Source of the DNA: Chryseobacterium elymi
Lineage (GTDB): Bacteria; Bacteroidota; Bacteroidia; Flavobacteriales; Weeksellaceae
NCBI RefSeq assembly: GCF_003385495.1
Contig: NZ_QNUH01000007.1
Location: forward strand, 185,304 to 249,303
Length of the DNA stretch: 64,000 bases
Reading direction: 5' to 3'
The notes below the pieces were generated by a model, which made no database searches, was not told the origin of the DNA, and worked only from the letters and a program-made list of their open reading frames with translations. How positions within the stretch are numbered: the stretch's first letter is position 1; every line of letters begins with the position of its first letter. The position numbers were made by a program, and so were the translations under genes. Below are positions 36,410 through 44,473 of the stretch, one piece after another.

Positions 36410-36646
36410 ATGAAAAAAACGAACCTATCCAAACTATCGAGAACAGAACTGAAAGAAATATTCGGAGGGTATTTATATCCGGCACAATGCCCGGGAGGAT
36501 GCCCTGGTGAAGCCATGATCAGATGTCCTGACGGTTCAACCACTATGACGAATTTTATATGCATGGGTGGAAGATGCGAAGTAGCCGCAATATGCAAACC
36601 ATTGGTTCTTGAGCCTTTTCCAGATCCGATCACCATCACTCCATAA
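36410..36646 (+). CDS. Bacteriocin-like peptide with double-glycine leader
   Basis: This 78-residue peptide has a leader MKKTNLSKLSRTELKEIFGG ending in Gly-Gly at residues 19-20, the cleavage site used by C39-peptidase ABC exporters. The predicted mature peptide (about 58 residues) has six cysteines (27, 31, 39, 51, 56, 62), two CPGG/CPGE repeats and a proline-rich end. Leaders of the LSR-x-ELK-x-I-x-GG type are common in Chryseobacterium. No exporter or modification enzyme is in the window, so function as a bacteriocin is not shown. Confidence 0.75.
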   Translation: MKKTNLSKLSRTELKEIFGGYLYPAQCPGGCPGEAMIRCPDGSTTMTNFICMGGRCEVAAICKPLVLEPFPDPITITP

Positions 36647-36662
36647 TCTGATCAACAAAAAT

Positions 36663-36689
36663 AAAGTGAGCTTTCCGGCTCACTTTTTC
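36663..36689 (+). terminator. Terminator after the bacteriocin-like gene
   Basis: AAAGTGAGC, a 6-base loop (TTTCCG), GCTCACTTT and a T-run form a strong intrinsic terminator about 15 bases after the stop codon. Confidence 0.85.
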
Positions 36690-36779
36690 GTCATTAAAAA
36701 GATCACCCTACTCGTTTTCAAAGCAATACACCACTGATTAGAGGTTTTTTATTATCTTTAAATAAACAAAACCCGCGCC

Positions 36780-37535
36780 ATGAAAACCATTGAAGAAGTA
36801 CTGAAAAAACTGGATGAAATCATCATCTGGAGCAAAGAAAACCAAAGCCCGGCCGGATATTTCGCATGCACATACCGTATTATGACCGCGCAGGTGTTAA
36901 AAGGAATTCAACAGAAGAAATTTGAAGACAATCCGAGAATGATCCTGCTCGACATCGCTTTTGCGCAAAGATATTTGGAAGCCTGGAAAAATTACAGCAA
37001 AGGGGAAAAATGCACCCAATCATGGTACATAGCTTTCGAAGCCGCAAAAAATAAAAATCTTTTGATTTTACAGCATATTTTCCTGGGAATGAATGCCCAT
37101 ATTAATCTGGACCTAGGGATTTCTGCAGCTACGGTGATGCCCTACCGCAAAATAAATCCGCTTAAAAAAGATTTTGAAAACATCAATACGGTCATAGCGT
37201 CGATCAATCAACAGGTCCAGGACTCTTTGAATACCATATGTTACCCTGTCAATCTCATTGATAAAATTTCCAACGGAAAAGATAACGCCATTCTGGATTT
37301 CGCCATTTCCAAAGCAAGAGAAACCTCCTGGGCCACAGCAATTATTGCATCCAACACGCCCAACTTCTTAAGAGAACCTGTCATCCATATTGTAGATTAT
37401 GCCGCAGCAAAAGTGGCCTCTCAGATCCTAAATCCTAAAATACTGACTCCGGCTCTGACTAAAGAATTGAAAAAATGTGAGAGCACTGATGTGGTGAAGA
37501 ATATTGAAATATTATCCGGAACGAAAAATATTTAA
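36780..37535 (+). CDS. Conserved protein of unknown function (DUF5995-like)
   Basis: This is a 251-residue, mostly helical, cytoplasmic protein with no signal peptide. The segment IFLGMNAHINLDLGISAATV with its conserved Asn-Ala-His is the mark of a family I associate with DUF5995; the biochemical role is not known. It stands alone between the bacteriocin-like gene (after a terminator) and rmuC. Confidence 0.65.
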   Translation: MKTIEEVLKKLDEIIIWSKENQSPAGYFACTYRIMTAQVLKGIQQKKFEDNPRMILLDIAFAQRYLEAWKNYSKGEKCTQSWYIAFEAAKNKNLLILQHIFLGMNAHINLDLGISAATVMPYRKINPLKKDFENINTVIASINQQVQDSLNTICYPVNLIDKISNGKDNAILDFAISKARETSWATAIIASNTPNFLREPVIHIVDYAAAKVASQILNPKILTPALTKELKKCESTDVVKNIEILSGTKNI

Positions 37536-37596
37536 TATAGAATCATATGATGAAATTTTGATGGGTTTCCGTAAAAAGAATCAATTTTTCTTTTTG

Positions 37597-37604
37597 TAAT
37601 TTTG
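37597..37604 (+). promoter_or_regulatory. -7-like element directly before rmuC
   Basis: TAATTTTG at 37597-37604 ends 4 bases before the rmuC ATG. If used, transcription would start at or very near the start codon, giving a leaderless or nearly leaderless mRNA. No good -33 box is visible, so chance in A/T-rich sequence cannot be excluded. Confidence 0.35.
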
Positions 37605-37608
37605 AAAC

Positions 37609-39111
37609 ATGGAGATGACCTATTTAATTATCGGATGTATTGCCGGTGGAGTTCTGGGAGCTGTTATTTTGTATTTTGCCTTAAAATCGTCTACGGTTTC
37701 AAGAAGTTCTTATGATGAGCTGAATAATCTGCATATCAAAAACAATTCAGACCTGGAAAATCTTAATCTGAAAGTCCAGGAACTGAGCCAAAATATAAAC
37801 AGTGAAAAGGAACTAAACCAACAGCAGGCCGATCTCTTAAACGATCTGAAAAATGAATATGCAAAAATTTCGGCAGAACATGCTTCTTTAAATTCCCAAT
37901 TTTTAGAACAGAAACAGCTTAATTCAAAACAAATTTCCCAAATAGAGAATCTTATCTCTGAGAAGCAGCATATTTTTGCTAAAAATTCAGAACTTACCGC
38001 TAAAAACGACAGCCTGCAGCAGTCTCTTGATAATCAAAAGGAAGAGATCATTAAAATTCAGGAAGAATCAAAGCTGCAGTTTGAAAACCTTGCCAATAGA
38101 ATTTTAGAGGAGAAAACAGAAAAGTTTACCACCTTAAATCAGAATAATTTAAAAAACATTCTTGAACCTTTTCAGGAAAAGATCACTGACCTTAAAAATA
38201 GGGTAAACGAAGCTTATGAAAAGGAAAATAAGGAGCGTTTCTCTCTGGCAGAAAAAGTAAAAGAGCTTGCTGAACTGAATCAGCAGATATCAGAAGACGC
38301 GAAAAAGCTGACAAGAGCTTTAAAAGGAGAAAGCAAAACCCAGGGAAACTGGGGAGAAATGATCCTTGAAAGCATTCTTGAAAAATCCGGACTTGTAAAA
38401 GGAAGGGAATATTTCCTCGAGCATGAACTTCGCGATGAAGATAATAAAGCATTGTTCTCCGAATTCTCCGGCAAAAAAATGCGCCCTGATGCGGTTGTAA
38501 AATATCCGGATGAGAGAAATGTGATTATTGATTCTAAAGTATCTCTTACTGCTTTTACGGAATTGGTAGATGAGAATGATCAGGATGTTTATGCGATGAA
38601 GCTTAACCAACATTTGGGATCCATCAAAAATCATATTCTTCAGCTGAGTCAGAAAGCTTATGATGATTATGGAAAATCTTTGGATTTCGTTATGATGTTT
38701 ATTCCAAGTGAACCGGCTTATATTGCCGCCATGCAGGCGGACCAGAACCTTTGGAACTTTGCTTATGAAAGAAGAATCCTTCTGCTGAACCCGAGCAACC
38801 TGATTACTTCCTTAAAGCTTATTGCAGATCTATGGAAACGTGAGTACCAGAACAGGAACTCTATGGAAATTGCCGATCGCGGAGCAAAGCTGTATGATAA
38901 ATTCGTTGGGTTTGTGGAAAACCTTGAGAAAGTCGGGAAAAATCTCGACCAGGCTAAAAACGTATACAACGATGCTTACAAACAACTTTATACCGGAAAT
39001 GACAATCTTGTTATCCAGACTCAGAAACTGAAATCTCTGGGTATTAAAAACAAAAAAGATTTACCGCAAAGTCTTATTGATAATGGTAATTTTTTAGAAA
39101 CAGAAAATTAA
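37609..39111 (+). CDS. rmuC: DNA recombination protein RmuC
   Basis: RmuC limits DNA inversions and is thought to act as a nuclease-like factor at the membrane. The 500 residues have an N-terminal membrane anchor (YLIIGCIAGGVLGAVILYFA), a long coiled coil (about residues 30-190) and the RmuC core with GNWGEMILESILEKSGL, KYPDERNVIIDSKVSLTAF and MFIPSEPAYIAAM, whose acidic and lysine residues match the PD-(D/E)xK-like core. The gene is followed 4 bases later by a small membrane-protein gene. Confidence 0.93.
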   Translation: MEMTYLIIGCIAGGVLGAVILYFALKSSTVSRSSYDELNNLHIKNNSDLENLNLKVQELSQNINSEKELNQQQADLLNDLKNEYAKISAEHASLNSQFLEQKQLNSKQISQIENLISEKQHIFAKNSELTAKNDSLQQSLDNQKEEIIKIQEESKLQFENLANRILEEKTEKFTTLNQNNLKNILEPFQEKITDLKNRVNEAYEKENKERFSLAEKVKELAELNQQISEDAKKLTRALKGESKTQGNWGEMILESILEKSGLVKGREYFLEHELRDEDNKALFSEFSGKKMRPDAVVKYPDERNVIIDSKVSLTAFTELVDENDQDVYAMKLNQHLGSIKNHILQLSQKAYDDYGKSLDFVMMFIPSEPAYIAAMQADQNLWNFAYERRILLLNPSNLITSLKLIADLWKREYQNRNSMEIADRGAKLYDKFVGFVENLEKVGKNLDQAKNVYNDAYKQLYTGNDNLVIQTQKLKSLGIKNKKDLPQSLIDNGNFLETEN

Positions 39112-39115
39112 TCTC

Positions 39116-39541
39116 ATGAAAAAAAGTCACATCATTTTAGTAATCAGTATTCTCCTATTCGTAATTTCTTTGGCTTTGCCCGCGGTGTTTACAGGAAAGG
39201 ATAATGAAATGTATGGTTTGGCTCTTTTTCTGCTTGGGTGGGCTGATCTTTCCGGAGACGGAACTTCATGGCTAGCGAATCCTATTCTTTTGTTCTCGTG
39301 GATTTTCCTTTTGGTCAAACAGCCTAAAATTGCAGCTTTTTTAGGTTTGCTTTCTGTAGGTACAGCACTTTATTATTTTACGGAAACCGAAATAACCGTC
39401 AATGAAGCAGGACATAAATCTGCTATTACTTCCTACGGACCTGGATATTACCTGTGGCTGGCGAGCTGTGCCACCATGTTTGTCGGAAGTTTGCTTCTCC
39501 TGCGTTCCAGACCGGATTCTCAGACGGGTTTGAAAAATTAA
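39116..39541 (+). CDS. Small membrane protein
   Basis: This 141-residue protein has four predicted membrane segments (HIILVISILLFVISLALPA, ILLFSWIFLLV, IAAFLGLLSVGTALYYF, YYLWLASCATMFVGSLLLL). I do not recognise a family. It starts 4 bases after rmuC and is followed 17 bases later by a LytTR regulator, so the three genes may be co-transcribed. Confidence 0.75.
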   Translation: MKKSHIILVISILLFVISLALPAVFTGKDNEMYGLALFLLGWADLSGDGTSWLANPILLFSWIFLLVKQPKIAAFLGLLSVGTALYYFTETEITVNEAGHKSAITSYGPGYYLWLASCATMFVGSLLLLRSRPDSQTGLKN

Positions 39542-39558
39542 ACTCTAAAAATTATTGT

Positions 39559-40407
39559 ATGTTTTCCTTTGTAGCCTATCCATATCCCAAATCTGATTCA
39601 TATAAAGAGATTCTGCTTTCATCGATTACTGCCGGCCTTTTAATCTATATATTTCTGATTGTTTTTCAACCTTTTGGGACAGAAAGTTTCCGGCATCAAT
39701 ATAAATACCTATTGCTTTTTCCCTATTCTGTTATCTTTGGATCAGTTTTTTTTGCTGCAGAACTTAGTATTATTCGTTTCAGAGACTGGAACATCTGCTC
39801 CGAATTGCTGAAGGTGGCAGGTATTCTTTTTTCAGCCTCTATCCTATCCTATTTCTACAATACTTTGTTCATAAGTCATGTTACACTGAGCTTTAGCAAC
39901 TATCTCTATATGTTTCTGTATTGTCTGGCTCTGGGAATCCCAATTTCAACTATTTATATATTGTCGAGATATATCTATTTAAAAAGAACCCACGAAAAAA
40001 CCGCAGAAGAGGTTTCCCAACAGCTTGCAGATCATCATAGCCTAATTGTTGCCACACTCAGTAAAACATTAGATATTTCTGCAAATAATACAGATTTGCA
40101 GATTCCTGAAGAAAACTTTATCTGTGCACAGTCTATGGAAAACTACTGTTCAATTTATTTTTCGGAAAATGGGCAGGTGAGAAAACTTGTGGTCAGAATA
40201 AGCCTCTCAAACCTTTTGAATCAGGTTCAGACAGATTCTATAAAAAAATGTCACCGTTCTTATATTGTTAATTTAAGCCAGGTCAAAAGTCTTAAAGGAA
40301 ATGCACAGGGCTACAGACTTTTTCTTTCTGATATTGACTTTGCAATCCCCGTTTCAAGAAGCTTTATTTCGTTGATTATTCCAAAAATAAGATCATTAAA
40401 AGTCTGA
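39559..40407 (+). CDS. Membrane-anchored LytTR-family regulator
   Basis: This is a 282-residue protein if it starts at MFSFVAYPYPKSDSYKEI. A longer start inside the preceding gene (39454) would only add sequence that overlaps a membrane-protein gene in another frame. Four membrane segments (residues about 20-155) are followed by a C-terminal LytTR DNA-binding domain (FICAQSMENYCSIYFSENGQ, LVVRISLSNLLNQ, CHRSYIVNLSQVKSLKGNAQ). This is the common Bacteroidota membrane-LytTR layout, in which the sensing input is unknown. Confidence 0.88.
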   Translation: MFSFVAYPYPKSDSYKEILLSSITAGLLIYIFLIVFQPFGTESFRHQYKYLLLFPYSVIFGSVFFAAELSIIRFRDWNICSELLKVAGILFSASILSYFYNTLFISHVTLSFSNYLYMFLYCLALGIPISTIYILSRYIYLKRTHEKTAEEVSQQLADHHSLIVATLSKTLDISANNTDLQIPEENFICAQSMENYCSIYFSENGQVRKLVVRISLSNLLNQVQTDSIKKCHRSYIVNLSQVKSLKGNAQGYRLFLSDIDFAIPVSRSFISLIIPKIRSLKV

Positions 40408-40497
40408 TATTTGCTGATCGTCACATTTTTTTGTCATTCATCACTTTCATTTGACCAGCATTACTGTAATCTTCATTTTTGTTCAAAATTATAAGCA

Positions 40498-41283
40498 ATG
40501 AACAAAACTATTTCCTTCTTCTTTTTTTTTATTCTGGGGTTTTCTGTCTACTATTTCGTTGATCTTTTTTATTTTAAAAGTATTCAAATTTTCATTAAAG
40601 GATTATCCGGAAGTAAAGCTGTCGCTCATGTTGCAGCATACTGTATCACAATGCTCCCACTTATCATTACTTTAAAAATCATATTCCCGGAGAAGAATAT
40701 TACCACCCTTTTTTCAATCAACAAACCCATTCTAAAAGGTTTTTCCATAGCTTTTATGGGCACACTTCCCATGCTAGCCGGCTATTTTATCTATTTTAAG
40801 CTGGTACAAAGTATTAGTTTTCAATCCCTATTCATTAACAGCATTTCATCCCCCTTTTTTGAAGAACTTATTTTCAGGGCATTTCTTATAGGGATTCTAT
40901 ACAGATTTACCAGGCTGGGATTTATTACTTCTGCTTTATTCGGATCATTATTGTTTGCCCAGGTGCATTTATATCAGGGCAGCAGCTTCACAGAGCTTAC
41001 TGAAATATTTCTCATTACCTTTTTAGGTTCAGTCTTCTTTTCATGGGTTTATTTTGAAACTGATTTTAATCTTTGGACAGCAATTTTTCTTCATCTTTTT
41101 ATGAATCTCTACTGGGAAATATTTAATGTTTCAGACAGTGTTTCAGGCAATATGTATGGAAATTTATTTAAAGTTTTATCCATTTTGCTCATCATAGCTC
41201 TGGTTATCTACAATAAACGCAGGAATAAAATACCATTTCAAATTACTGGAAAAAACCTTTTCATTAAAACCAGGCAGACGTAA
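40498..41283 (+). CDS. CPBP-family intramembrane metalloprotease
   Basis: This 261-residue protein with about eight membrane segments has the three CPBP (CAAX protease and bacteriocin-processing) motifs: EELIFR (residues 122-127, EExxxR), FAQVH (FxxxH) and HLFMN (HxxxN). These form the catalytic site inside the membrane. The family includes CAAX proteases and self-immunity proteins for bacteriocins, but the substrate here is unknown. A bacteriocin-like peptide gene lies 4 kb away, too far to claim a link. Confidence 0.87.
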   Translation: MNKTISFFFFFILGFSVYYFVDLFYFKSIQIFIKGLSGSKAVAHVAAYCITMLPLIITLKIIFPEKNITTLFSINKPILKGFSIAFMGTLPMLAGYFIYFKLVQSISFQSLFINSISSPFFEELIFRAFLIGILYRFTRLGFITSALFGSLLFAQVHLYQGSSFTELTEIFLITFLGSVFFSWVYFETDFNLWTAIFLHLFMNLYWEIFNVSDSVSGNMYGNLFKVLSILLIIALVIYNKRRNKIPFQITGKNLFIKTRQT

Positions 41284-41297
41284 TCACAAATTTTACA

Positions 41298-41305
41298 TAA
41301 TTTTG
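41298..41305 (+). promoter_or_regulatory. -7-like element directly before the SpoU methyltransferase gene
   Basis: TAATTTTG at 41298-41305 ends 4 bases before the ATG at 41310, the same arrangement as before rmuC. It suggests a leaderless or nearly leaderless start if the box is functional. Confidence 0.35.
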
Positions 41306-41309
41306 CAGC

Positions 41310-42077
41310 ATGCTGATAGAAAGTTTTCAAAACGATAAAATAAAAAATGTCACCAAACTTCTGGCTGACAACAGGTTCCGTAAAAAATCAAAAGTTTTTG
41401 TGGTTGAAGGACAACAGGAAAATGAAAGGGCTTTACAGTATAATTTTGAGCCTGCCGAATTTTTTATCTGTGAAAATATCTTTAAGGGAAAACTCCCGGA
41501 AGGTAAAATCCACTTTACAAGTGAAAAAGTATATGATAAAATAGCCTACAGAGGAAGCTCCGAAGGAATTATTGGAATTTATAAAACTAAAGATAACATC
41601 CTTTCATCATTTATTCCCAAAGAAAATTCGACCATCATCATTGTGGAAGGAGTAGAAAAGCCCGGTAATCTTGGTGCTATCCTGAGAAGCTGCGAAGCTT
41701 TCGGAATTGATGCTCTGATTGTAGCGGACGGAAAAGCTGACTTTTATAACCCAAATGTAATCCGGTCAAGCGTCGGCTGCCTTTTTGGTATGGAAATTTA
41801 TGATGCTGAAAATGAAGAAACGCTTGAATTCTTACAAAAAAACAGTTTCAATATTTATACGACTTTTATGGATGAGACCGCTGAAGATCTTTATAGAAGA
41901 GATTTCAGGCAGCGTTCTGCCGTTTTATTCGGAACGGAACATTCCGGATTAAGTGATTTTTGGATTGGAAAAGGAAAAAATACGCTGATTCCTATGTCGG
42001 GAAGTATTGACTCTTTGAATCTGAGCAATGCAGTAGCCATTACCTGCTATGAATCTTTGAGACAAAAGAAGGGATAA
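41310..42077 (+). CDS. SpoU/TrmH-family RNA 2'-O-methyltransferase
   Basis: This 255-residue enzyme transfers a methyl group from SAM to a ribose 2'-OH of tRNA or rRNA. The N-terminal substrate-binding domain (FRKKSKVFVVEGQQENERAL) precedes the SPOUT knot with motif 1 GVEKPGNLGAILRSCEAFGI, motif 2 VLFGTEHSGLSDFW and motif 3 MSGSIDSLNLSNAVAITCYE. The exact target cannot be read from sequence; it could be an RlmB- or TrmH-type enzyme. It ends before a shared terminator. Confidence 0.92.
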   Translation: MLIESFQNDKIKNVTKLLADNRFRKKSKVFVVEGQQENERALQYNFEPAEFFICENIFKGKLPEGKIHFTSEKVYDKIAYRGSSEGIIGIYKTKDNILSSFIPKENSTIIIVEGVEKPGNLGAILRSCEAFGIDALIVADGKADFYNPNVIRSSVGCLFGMEIYDAENEETLEFLQKNSFNIYTTFMDETAEDLYRRDFRQRSAVLFGTEHSGLSDFWIGKGKNTLIPMSGSIDSLNLSNAVAITCYESLRQKKG

Positions 42078-42160
42078 AATCCTGACGTTGTTATTTAGCC
42101 AATGATATTGCTTTGCTTTGGCTTACTGTGAACGTGGTTAAGGTATAAGATTTAAGGTAT

Positions 42161-42198
42161 AAAAAAACCGTCTCACTAGGTGAAACGGTTCTTTTATT
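42161..42198. terminator. Bidirectional terminator between SpoU and Ala-rich lipoprotein genes
   Basis: AACCGTCTCAC (42166-42176) pairs with GTGAAACGGTT (42180-42190) with one mismatch. An A-run precedes it and CTTTTATTG follows it, so it can stop transcription from both convergent genes. Confidence 0.8.
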
Positions 42199-42216
42199 GT
42201 TAAGCTTATGCTAGAA

Positions 42217-42546
42217 TTACTTCTTAACAGCGTCTTTAACGTCTTTAGCAGCACCTTTAGCAGCATCAGCAGCACCTTTAGCAGCGTCAGCAGCAGCTTC
42301 AGTTGTAGCTTTAGCAGCATCAGCACCAGCAGCAGTTGTAGCAGCAGCAGCATCTTTAGTAGCGTCAACAGCAACGTTAGCAGCTGAATCAATTACTTTA
42401 GCAGCAGAATCAGTAACTATAGCAGCAGAATCAGCTACGTTAGCAGCAGCAGAATCAGTTGCACCTTCAGTAGAAGTAGCATCAGTTTTTTTACAAGCAA
42501 CTAGAGAGATTGCAGCGATAGCAGCTACGAATAACGACTTTTTCAT
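42217..42546 (-). CDS. Alanine-rich repeat lipoprotein
   Basis: This is a 109-residue small lipoprotein (MKKSLFVAAIAAISLVACKK, lipobox Cys18). The mature part is almost entirely Ala, Lys, Asp and Thr in an 11-residue-like rhythm (DSAAKVIDSAANVAVDATKD, AADAAKGAADAAKGAAKDVK), as in amphipathic helices of LEA or apolipoprotein type. Similar small Ala-rich lipoproteins occur widely in Flavobacteriia; their function is unknown. The repeated GCA/GCT codons make it prone to length variation. Confidence 0.8.
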   Translation of the reverse strand: MKKSLFVAAIAAISLVACKKTDATSTEGATDSAAANVADSAAIVTDSAAKVIDSAANVAVDATKDAAAATTAAGADAAKATTEAAADAAKGAADAAKGAAKDVKDAVKK

Positions 42547-42614
42547 AATTAATTAAATTTAATTTTGTTAATATTGTTTTTATAAATTTCTTCTGTTCTG
42601 TTATTTGAACAAGA

Positions 42615-42668
42615 CAAAGGTAGAGCAGATACAAAAGTTGTTTATGAAAAATAATTGTAATACCTTTG
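42615..42668. promoter_or_regulatory. Divergent promoter region
   Basis: On the plus strand TTG (42638-42640), 20 bases, then TACCTTTG (42661-42668) fits the Bacteroidota promoter for the 393-residue gene. On the minus strand TACCTTTG (42622-42615) would serve the Ala-rich lipoprotein gene. The two -7 boxes are identical and point away from each other. Confidence 0.5.
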
Positions 42669-42726
42669 TAAAATAGTTTTACAAAAAAACAATACTGATA
42701 ATCAACAATTTAATTATTTAATAAAA

Positions 42727-43908
42727 TTGACAGATTTAGATCTATTACATTTTGAACAGCTAAAAAAAGATGTTCAGACTGAATTTTTAAAAGAATCCAA
42801 CTCTTCCCATGATGATATTTCAAAATGGAAAGGGATAGATATTATATATTTCCAGGAAGACCTTCGCAAAAAAGCTAAAGGCAATATCAGTGAAAAGTCA
42901 TTTTATACCTATTTCAAAACTTCGCCGGTCACCAAATTACCTAGGATTGACATGCTCAATTTATTGAGTATTTATGCAGGATACGACTCATGGTATGACT
43001 TCAAGAAACAGCATCTTTTTGCAGGAGAATTACTTCAGGAAAATGAAGATCTTGAACAAGAAGAAATTATAGAATTAGAAAAAACGGTCTCTTCTGCTCC
43101 TGAATTACCTAAAACTGAGGTTCAACCTCAAAAAACAGAATATCAGCCTCAGGAAAATATTGATTTACAAAAATCAATCACTGAAAACCAGACATTTAAA
43201 GAAAATACGTCTACACTTACCCAGACCCCAAAACAACCTTCTGCTGTAAGAAAAAATTTGCTTAAAAAAAATGCGTGGGCTATCATTACCTCAATTCTAA
43301 TTGCCATTACCGGAGTTCTTGGATTTAAAGATCAAATATTTTCGAAAACATATAAATACTGTTTCACGGATAAAGACCGTGGTGTTTCGGTAATCAACAC
43401 TCTTGAAATAAGAGTGATTAAAGAAAATGAATCTCCGCTTCTCTATAAATTGAAGCCCGGAGAATGTTTTTATTATTCTACTAAGGATAAAAATATCAAA
43501 ATGCAGATTAGTGCTCCTTTCTATGAATATCTGGAAGTCAACAGGAATCTGGAAAATGCTCCGGATGAAGAAATGATTGAGCTGAAACCGGATGATTACA
43601 AGATGGCTGCCTATTATTTCTCCATTAAAGATGTAAAAGGAGGTAATCCGGAAGAACAGGTAGCCCTGATTAAACAGAAAAGAAACCAACTGGAAAACCT
43701 GATCAGCAACAATGCGGTTATTTATCAGGTGTACGATAATAAAACGTATGGTATAGAAAGGCTTGACAAGCAAAAATACATTACACTCGTAACAACACCT
43801 ACCACATCTCTGAAAAACCTTAATGTTATAGAGATGAAAAAAGACAGTAAAGGAAAAATAGTATCTATTAAATTTAAAATAGCATCCACAGATGAAGAAA
43901 ATAAATAA
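42727..43908 (+). CDS. Membrane protein of unknown function with a TTG start
   Basis: This is a 393-residue protein. The reading frame opens after a stop at 42658-42660 and contains no ATG before residue ~77, so TTG at 42727 is the probable start. Residues 1-100 form a compact helical domain (KSFYTYFKTSPVTKLPRIDM, LLSIYAGYDSWYDFKKQHLF), followed by a Gln/Glu-rich linker, a membrane segment (NAWAIITSILIAITGVLGF, about 184-202) and an extracytoplasmic domain. No family is recognised. It overlaps the next lipoprotein gene by 17 bases. Confidence 0.75.
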   Translation: MTDLDLLHFEQLKKDVQTEFLKESNSSHDDISKWKGIDIIYFQEDLRKKAKGNISEKSFYTYFKTSPVTKLPRIDMLNLLSIYAGYDSWYDFKKQHLFAGELLQENEDLEQEEIIELEKTVSSAPELPKTEVQPQKTEYQPQENIDLQKSITENQTFKENTSTLTQTPKQPSAVRKNLLKKNAWAIITSILIAITGVLGFKDQIFSKTYKYCFTDKDRGVSVINTLEIRVIKENESPLLYKLKPGECFYYSTKDKNIKMQISAPFYEYLEVNRNLENAPDEEMIELKPDDYKMAAYYFSIKDVKGGNPEEQVALIKQKRNQLENLISNNAVIYQVYDNKTYGIERLDKQKYITLVTTPTTSLKNLNVIEMKKDSKGKIVSIKFKIASTDEENK

Positions 43909-44473
43909 GTTTTTAATTTTCGCAGTACTTTTTTTAGCATTTATTTCATGTAACAACAAAAAGACGGAAGTAAGTGACCTGGATAAATTAAGAAACAGCA
44001 CCAACATAAAAAGCTACCCTGTCGTACAGATGGACAGCATGCAGGCGATTAATTCCATCACCAAGCAAAAAGTACAGGAACTTCTTGATCTTTCTACATT
44101 ATACTTGTCTGGAAATAGGAATACAGAGATTGACACGGTGATCTATTCACAAATGGAAAGTTATTTTCATAAGCCCGACTCTACTACATTCAAAAAACTA
44201 TTCCATGAACTGGACAGCCTTAAAGTAAAATCGGTAAAAGTAAATAATCTGAATGTTTACAAAGAATTTTATAAAAAGGATACTTTAGATTATGCAAAAT
44301 TTAATCTGGAATATTTTGATTCAAAAAATAAATCCCTGGGAACTTTTGAGAAAAACGCCCAATATATTCTGCTTTCTACCCCAATGATAAAAAAAGAGTT
44401 TAAATTCTATTTCTTAGATTTCTACTCTACCCCGTTAAAGAAAGACAGTACATCAGTAGGTGTTACCAAATAG
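43892..44473 (+). CDS. Putative lipoprotein
   Basis: This 193-residue protein has a lipobox (MKKINKFLIFAVLFLAFISC, Cys20). The mature sequence is helical at first and beta-rich later, without a recognised domain. It overlaps the upstream membrane-protein gene by 17 bases, so the two are probably translated as a pair and may act together at the inner membrane. Its last 52 bases overlap the end of the convergent cyclo-ligase gene. Confidence 0.75.
   Translation: MKKINKFLIFAVLFLAFISCNNKKTEVSDLDKLRNSTNIKSYPVVQMDSMQAINSITKQKVQELLDLSTLYLSGNRNTEIDTVIYSQMESYFHKPDSTTFKKLFHELDSLKVKSVKVNNLNVYKEFYKKDTLDYAKFNLEYFDSKNKSLGTFEKNAQYILLSTPMIKKEFKFYFLDFYSTPLKKDSTSVGVTK

Noticed and set aside
39454..39558. N-terminal extension of the LytTR regulator
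   Set aside because: These bases code for the end of the preceding membrane protein in another frame, and the protein family begins at the internal Met.
36410..41283. Bacteriocin-like peptide and CPBP protease as an immunity pair
   Set aside because: The genes are 4 kb apart with four unrelated genes and a terminator between them.
42138..42392. Leu-rich 84-codon frame inside the Ala-rich lipoprotein gene
   Set aside because: It is a frame-shifted reading of the GCA/GCT repeats, not an independent gene.
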